64,000 nt of DNA from Bacteroides nordii WAL 11050 = JCM 12987 (GTDB lineage Bacteria; Bacteroidota; Bacteroidia; Bacteroidales; Bacteroidaceae): contig BAJA01000013.1 in assembly GCA_000613465.1 (NCBI GenBank), positions 56,264 to 120,263 of the forward strand, given 5' to 3'. Each line of letters opens with the position of its first letter. Within the stretch, counting starts at the first letter, position 1. The notes below the pieces were generated by a model that saw only the letters and a list, made by a program, of their open reading frames with translations, did no database searches and was not told the DNA's origin. The position numbers were made by a program, and so were the translations under genes. Positions 58,721 through 64,000 of this stretch are shown piece by piece.

Positions 58721-59575
58721 TTAATACGTCAGTATTTCATTACCGGTTTCAGTTATCAGAATCATGTTTTCCCATTGTGCCGACGGCATTCCGTCGTCCG
58801 TACAGACAGTCCATCCGTCCGCATCGTCTATGAATACTTCGTATGTACCCATATTTATCATTGGTTCTATGGTAAATGTCATTCCTGGAACAATCATCAT
58901 ACCTGTACCCCGGCGGCCAAAGTGTTCCACATCCGGTTCCTCATGAAAATGCATGCCTACTCCATGTCCGCAAAGATCACGTACTACACTATATCCGTTT
59001 TTTTCGGCATGTTCTTGGATAGCGGCACCTACATCGCCCAGTCGTGCCCAGGGTTGTGCAGCAGCGATGCCTATTTCCATACATTCTTTGGTGACTTGTA
59101 CCAGCCGTCGCATCTCCGGATTTACATCTCCAATCATAAACATACGTGAGGCATCTGAGAAATATCCTTTATAGATAGTTGAAACATCTACATTAACAAT
59201 ATCTCCACTACTCAGAATTTCATTTTTACTTGGTATACCGTGACATACTACTTCGTTGATGCTTGTACATACACTTTTGGGGAATCCTTCATAATTGAGT
59301 GGGGCAGGGATAGCACCGTGGCTCGTTGTGAAGTCATATACCATACGGTCGATTTCTTCTGTAGACATGCCTTCACGAATGTTCTCGGAAACATAATCCA
59401 GCAGTGCAGTATTGATTTTAGCACTTTCGCGTATACCTTCCAACTGTTCCGGTGTACGGAGTACCTTTCGTGGAGGGAGTTTTATGCCTTGTTTTCTGTA
59501 TTTTTGAATTTTATCTTCTATCTCGTCCGGGTAATTAGAAGGGGTGAACCGGAAGCCCTTGATGAACTTTTTCAT
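58721..59575 (-). CDS. map: Methionine aminopeptidase, type I
   Basis: A 284-residue cytoplasmic metalloprotease removing initiator Met. Metal ligands are visible: Asp in VNVDVSTIYKGYFSDASRMF (two Asp), His in LCGHGVGMHFHEEP, Glu in FTIEPMINMG, and Glu in QWENMILITETG. The N-terminal extension of about 40 residues (MKKFIKGFRFTPSNYPDEIE) is longer than in E. coli. It is the first gene of an operon with rmuC. Confidence 0.96.
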   Translation of the reverse strand: MKKFIKGFRFTPSNYPDEIEDKIQKYRKQGIKLPPRKVLRTPEQLEGIRESAKINTALLDYVSENIREGMSTEEIDRMVYDFTTSHGAIPAPLNYEGFPKSVCTSINEVVCHGIPSKNEILSSGDIVNVDVSTIYKGYFSDASRMFMIGDVNPEMRRLVQVTKECMEIGIAAAQPWARLGDVGAAIQEHAEKNGYSVVRDLCGHGVGMHFHEEPDVEHFGRRGTGMMIVPGMTFTIEPMINMGTYEVFIDDADGWTVCTDDGMPSAQWENMILITETGNEILTY

Positions 59576-59609
59576 TGTTTCTGTATATTTTATCTTTCAG
59601 TCAATGGTA

Positions 59610-59617
59610 CAAAGGTA
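59610..59617 (-). promoter_or_regulatory. -7 box of map
   Basis: TACCTTTG on the minus strand, about 35 bp before the start codon at 59575. The remaining gap to the GH88/GH105 gene (59618-59889) is AT-rich; I see no other element in it. Confidence 0.5.
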
Positions 59618-59889
59618 GAGAATTAATATTAGTAATTAATTGCTTTCGGTTGGATAAATAACTATCTTTATTGATTGAAAGTGCTATGGGCAGGTATTGT
59701 ATATTAAAAGTGGAGACTGATTTTTTGATTTTCTTTTCAGTTTAGAATAGGAGTTTGGGGGCATATGACGATTGAATTTATTAACAGGATTATATGAAAA
59801 AAATGTGATTAATCTTTTTCAATTATTTAATGATTTGTATATTGCGAGAGTTTAATATTATACAACACAAATAGTAAAGCAAGAAGAAC

Positions 59890-61676
59890 ATGAAATTACA
59901 TGAATGCATTATGAGAACACGATTACTGGTTTCCTTTTGTTGTGTGCCCATTCTATCTGTTAGTGCAACTATATCGCAGTTGCCTACAAAGATGGAGTCC
60001 TTCAGCAAATGGCTTTAGTGAACAACTATTACATGACCAACAATGCAATTTCCGCAGGAACTAACGATTGGGTAAAATCCGCTTATTTCACAGGGTGTAT
60101 GGAGTTTTATAAGGTTTATCAGGATCAGAAGTTACTTGATTATATGACCTTATGGGCCGAAAAAAATAAGTGGGCGTTGGGAGTAAATGCCGACAAGCAT
60201 GGTGCTGACGGGCAAGTGTGTGGACAAACTTACATTGATTTGTATCAGTTGGATAAAAATAAACAGGAGTATAAGATACAGGCTATTAAAGAGTGTGTGG
60301 ATAATTTAATTACTAATCCGCAGGAATCTATTGACGATTGGTGGTGGGTAGATTCTTATTTTATGGCGATGCCTCTTTTCTCGAAACTGGGAGATTTGTA
60401 TAAAGATAACGTTTATTTTGAACGGATGCATGCTATGCATACCTATTCAAAAACGCGTTGGAAACTTTATGATGAAACAGACCACATTTGGTTTCGTGAT
60501 AGTACGCAGGTACCTGCCAAGAGCCTGAGTCCCAATAGGAAGAAAGTCTGTTGGTCTCGTGGAAATGGTTGGGCGGTTGCTGCTTGTGTTCGTGTCTTGA
60601 ATGATCTGCCTGCCGACCATTCTTATAGAGTGGAGTATGTTCAGTTGCTGACCGAAATGGCAGCAGCTTTAAAAGCCTGTCAGCGTGAAGATGGCTTCTG
60701 GAATAGAAATTTGGCAGATCCGGAACATCTGGCAGGTCCGGAAACAAGCGGTACAGCCCTTTTTGTATATGGCTTATCTTGGGGAATAAATCACGGAGTA
60801 CTCGATAGAGAGTTTTATCTGCCTGTGGTTCTCAAAGCGTGGAATGGAATGACTACGATTGCGGTTCATAAAAACGGACTTTTAGGATATGTTCAAGGAC
60901 CTGGTTTCAAGCCGGAATCAAACTATCCCTTAAATGCTGAATCGACTTGGGACTATGGAGTCGGAGCTTTCCTGTTGGCCGGAAGTGAAGTTGTAAAACT
61001 GGCCGAAGGTGAAATGCCGGAAGTAGGTGATTTACCGGAACCGCCTATCGAGGCAGTGAATATAAACGTGACGGCAAGTACTTATGAAACCGGTACGACA
61101 AATACTCCGGAAAAGACTTTGGATCGGGATTTCAATACACGTTGGTCGGCCGAAGGTGAACAATGGATTAAGTACGATTTACTATCAGAAGAAACAATAG
61201 CAACGGTTGATATTGCATTTTGGGATGGACATAAGCGTAAGTTTAACTTCTCAATAGAGCTTTCGACGGATGATGAAAACTGGACAGAAGTTTTTAATGG
61301 GCAATCCGGAGGAAATACGGATCGTTGGGAGACGTTTTACATAGGTCTTTGTAAAGCCCGCTATGTCAGAATAAGCGGAAAGGGAAATACTAAAAATAAA
61401 TGGAACAGCATTTTAGAGACTCGTATTAATATCATAGACGTGCCAACGGATATCAATAGGATCGAAAATCAAACAGCTGTGACGATATACCCGAATCCGG
61501 CTTCGGATGTCTTGAATATTGAAGGTACTGATGATGGTGAGACGATTTGTATATACAATGCTTTGGGAGTCAAGGTTATAGAAACATGGAACCGGACAAT
61601 TGATATATCTTCTTTTTCAACTGGGATTTATTTTGTGAAAGTTCAGAATGCGGTCTTTAAGGTTATCATACAATGA
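59890..61676 (+). CDS. GH88/GH105 unsaturated uronyl hydrolase with discoidin and sorting-type domains, one apparent frameshift
   Basis: About 595 residues once repaired. The start may be 59890 or the in-frame ATG at 59911 (MRTRLLVSFCCVPILSVSA signal). The break is at 59997: adding one G (GGAGTCC to GGAGGTCC) joins LPTKMEVLQQMALVNNYYM. The (alpha/alpha)6 catalytic domain has AYFTGCMEFY, SIDDWWWVDSYFMAMP (candidate catalytic Asp) and CWSRGNGWAVAA. An F5/8-type C domain (about 370-500; TLDRDFNTRWSAEGEQWIKYDL) and a Por-type tail (VTIYPNPASDVLN) follow. It would cleave the unsaturated uronic acid made by lyases. It converges on the radical SAM gene. Confidence 0.85.
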
Positions 61677-61700
61677 TTTTGACATTTGCTATGTTGCGTA

Positions 61701-63340
61701 TCATGTTGTGAACGCCTTAAAAACCGGTTCGATTTTCTGTATTTCCGATTCAAATCCAAACCAATAACCGGCTTGTCCTTCCTGATTTATTGGCAAGAAG
61801 CACAAACGCAGTGTTTCTTTGTATTCACCATAGAGGATTGTCCATGTTTCAGGAGGAACCTGCCGCTTGGTTTTGACTTTTTCAGCCGGAAGTTTCTTTA
61901 ACGACATACCCGCCTCTATCCAGGCGATGCTTACTTGCGTCTGATAGTCAGTATAGTACTTTTTACAGAATTCATACAGAATCAATCCTCTTTTCTCCAG
62001 ACTCAGTGGTTGGTCTATCAGCCCAATCTCTATCAGATGATTTAAAAGTTCGTGTAGAAATGTTTGGTTTTCCAGAATCAATTTTCGCGTGATAGACTGC
62101 CAGGCAGGAGTGTTATAGAAACCATCTAATAATCGTGAGAGGTAGCGGGCTGTTTGTAGCTCATCTACACTGATTTCCCTGGTTTGCAACACTTCGTAAG
62201 GTGGGAGTGGGGCATATTGAATCCCTAATTCTTCCGCTCTTCTCCGCATTTCTGTACCGGGAAGCAACTTTAACGATTCCAATTGTATTTCTCCTGCTCC
62301 ATATTCGGCAAGGGTTCGTATGTCTTCGAATATTTCGGAGAGATGATACAGCGGTAGTCCGGCAATAAGATCGGCATGAGTCTCCATATTGGGCAGTGCA
62401 CAGAGATATTTCAGTCCGTTCAGTGCATCGGATAAGCGTCCCATCCGTCGGCTTTGTTCGAGCACAGGCTCACGCAAACTCTGAATGCCGGCTTCCAGAT
62501 GGAGCAAACCTTTGGGAAGCTTGGCAAGTTCTTGTTTCAGCTCTTCGGAGAGCAAGGCCGGGTGTATCTCAAGATGAAAGCAGATATCAGGAGAAAATTC
62601 GAGAAACAGATTGAGTAGTTCTTTGGCCCGTTTGTTATTGTAATTGAAGGTACGGTCAAGTACGCGAATGTTCTTGATACCATGTCGGTGGATCTCTTTT
62701 AAGCGTTCACGGATGACCTCTATAGAGAGTGTCCGTACCGGTTTTTCTCCACCGCTTACACAGAAGGCGCACGTGTTGAAGCAGCTCGTGTTGTTTCAAG
62801 TTGTACAAATGGTTTACTCCAGTTGAAGAAGCGACTTTGTTCTGGCGAAATGAGATTGGCAAACTCCATGACGCGGGCAATTCCATTGTCGCGATAGCCT
62901 CCTTCTTTATCAAGGTAGCACAATCCGGCAATGGTATTCCAGTTTTCCGGTTGGTTCCAACACTCAAGCCACTGTGGGAATACCTCTTCACCTTCTCCAC
63001 GAAACACACAACTGACAAATGGATTCTTGCGCAGAAACGCTTCGTTGTCTCCCAAAAACTCAGGTCCTCCCATAACTACACAACATTGCGGAAGCAACGC
63101 TTTAGCTCTTGAAACAATATGTAGTAACTGCTCGTGATTGAACAGCCAATTGGTGGCGGCAATGATATCCGGTTGGTGATAATAGATACTGTTTGCCACC
63201 ATACCTGCATTTTCATTAATAGTAGCTGATACGATTTCCCATTCGATGGAGTTATCTGTTGCAATTTGAGCATGCAGTGCCGGTAACGCCAAAGAGGAGT
63301 GGGCATAAGAGCTATTTAAGTCGAGCCAAAGAATTTTCAT
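61701..63340 (-). CDS. B12-binding domain radical SAM protein with DUF4080, one apparent frameshift
   Basis: About 546 residues once repaired. An N-terminal cobalamin-binding Rossmann domain (MKILWLDLNSSYAHSSLALP, VVMGGPEFLGDNEAF) precedes a radical SAM core. The break is at 62785: one missing G on the coding strand (CGAGCTGC to CGAGGCTGC) restores TTRGCFNTCAFCVSGGEKP, containing the CxxxCxxC [4Fe-4S] motif. A DUF4080-type C-terminus follows. The substrate is unknown; relatives carry out methylations or rearrangements. Promoter -7 box at 63366-63373. Confidence 0.87.
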
Positions 63341-63365
63341 GCAAGAATTTTAACGTTTATGGCCG

Positions 63366-63423
63366 CAAAGGTATAAAAAAGCAGGCTTTATTCACACATC
63401 GTTGATTAAAAACGCTATATTTG
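63366..63423. promoter_or_regulatory. Divergent -7 boxes for the radical SAM and lipoprotein genes
   Basis: TACCTTTG on the minus strand (63373-63366) serves the radical SAM gene. TATATTTG on the plus strand (63416-63423) serves the lipoprotein gene at 63455. Neither has a perfect -33 box. Confidence 0.55.
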
Positions 63424-63454
63424 TCGTCATATATTAACTATAAGTCATAAGAAT

Positions 63455-63874
63455 ATGAGAAAATTAAACTATGCACGATTTATATTGTTATTAGTATTGA
63501 CACTTGGTTTAAATGCTTGTGGTGGTGACGATGTTTACTACACAGATGATTATTTACGTAATAGTGATGAAAAGTTGTGTGGAAAAACGTGGTCGGAAAA
63601 TTATACAGAAGATAATATGAAGTGTGTCCATCAGCTGAAATTTACGAAAGATAGGAGCGGACAAGAGATATTCAACTATTATCGTGTCGGCGAATCACGT
63701 CCTGCACGTACTGAAAGTTATAATTTTGATTGGGAATGGATAGATCAGGAAATGGAAGGGTTGAAACTGGATCGTGGTGCCGGAGAGATTCACTATTTTG
63801 ATAATGTCTGGGTACGTCAGAACTATCTTTCTGGTAAATTGGATGGTATAGAAGTGACATTTGTAAAAGAATAA
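63455..63874 (+). CDS. Small Bacteroides lipoprotein of unknown function
   Basis: A 139-residue protein with a lipoprotein signal (MRKLNYARFILLLVLTLGLNAC) followed by an acidic GGDD stretch typical of surface-exported Bacteroides lipoproteins. The rest (KLCGKTWSENYTEDN, HQLKFTKDRSGQEIFNYYR, YNFDWEWIDQE) looks like a small lipocalin-like or immunoglobulin-like beta domain. Function is unknown. A similar lipoprotein gene starts 10 bp after its stop. Confidence 0.8.
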   Translation: MRKLNYARFILLLVLTLGLNACGGDDVYYTDDYLRNSDEKLCGKTWSENYTEDNMKCVHQLKFTKDRSGQEIFNYYRVGESRPARTESYNFDWEWIDQEMEGLKLDRGAGEIHYFDNVWVRQNYLSGKLDGIEVTFVKE

Positions 63875-63884
63875 AATAACGAAT

Positions 63885-64000
63885 ATGAAAATATTGAATC
63901 CTATAAAGTTGCTGTTGGTATTGACCATGCTGGCTGTTGGCTTTTCTTCTTGTGAAGAAGATGATGAAACCATTTATGATTATCTCATTGGGCGTACTGG
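63885..64000 (+). CDS. Lipoprotein, 3' partial
   Basis: The first 38 codons of a gene cut by the window end. It encodes MKILNPIKLLLVLTMLAVGF followed by SSC, a lipobox, then an acidic EEDDE stretch, similar to the preceding gene. The short gap suggests co-transcription. Nothing more can be said about function. Confidence 0.65.
   Translation, partial: MKILNPIKLLLVLTMLAVGFSSCEEDDETIYDYLIGRT

Overview
The window looks like a chromosomal segment of a gut Bacteroides or close relative. The evidence is an AT-rich genome, many promoters with the Bacteroides -7 box TAnnTTTG and almost no Shine-Dalgarno sites, a SusC/SusD polysaccharide utilization locus (PUL) with a hybrid two-component regulator, fimbrillin-type lipoproteins, and Bacteroidetes-specific families such as DUF4494, DUF2023 and DUF4080 radical SAM. 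No rRNA, tRNA, CRISPR array, insertion sequence or prophage was found.

Layout. 0-3.7 kb: the 3' part of an RHS-repeat protein with a variable C-terminal tip, followed by a small lipoprotein. 4-8.1 kb: a stress or iron cluster with DUF2023 and flavodoxin, an AICAR-transformylase-only gene, a RIC-type di-iron hemerythrin protein and an atypical LuxR-type regulator, then a gene-free stretch that looks like a small RNA. 8.2-16.7 kb: LRR protein, CPBP protease, DnaB, a CapD-type sugar epimerase/dehydratase, DHOD-like enzyme, PLP-binding YggS and DUF4494. 16.9-20.7 kb: two tandem fimbrillin-FISUMP lipoproteins on the minus strand. 21-43.6 kb: a PUL of SusC, SusD, PL8-type lyase, GH95, GH2, a second PL8-type lyase, a propeller protein and an HTCS regulator. 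43.6-57.2 kb: housekeeping genes (pheT, yebC, nramp, ada-like, xth, yjbQ, lepA) and two sodium/proton antiporters. 57.4-64 kb: rmuC, map, a GH88/GH105 hydrolase with a discoidin domain, a B12-binding radical SAM protein and small lipoproteins.

The PUL genes fit a stepwise pathway. The two lyases would cut a uronic-acid-containing chain, GH95 would remove fucose (or L-galactose) and GH2 a beta-linked sugar, SusCD would import the products and the HTCS would sense them. The GH88/GH105 enzyme about 16 kb downstream could remove the unsaturated uronic acids made by the lyases. No sulfatase is present, which argues against the standard chondroitin sulfate pathway.

A quality warning: twelve genes, including housekeeping ones (yebC, nhaA, rmuC), are interrupted by sixteen apparent one-base deletions, nearly all inside short G or C runs. 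Restoring one base rebuilds the family sequence each time. I treat these as likely sequence errors and annotate each gene as one unit.

The most novel signals are a candidate small RNA at 7833-8092 with seven GGTA motifs, and an ATAAATGGGG box placed exactly 24 bp upstream of the -7 box of both the flavodoxin and the hemerythrin promoters.
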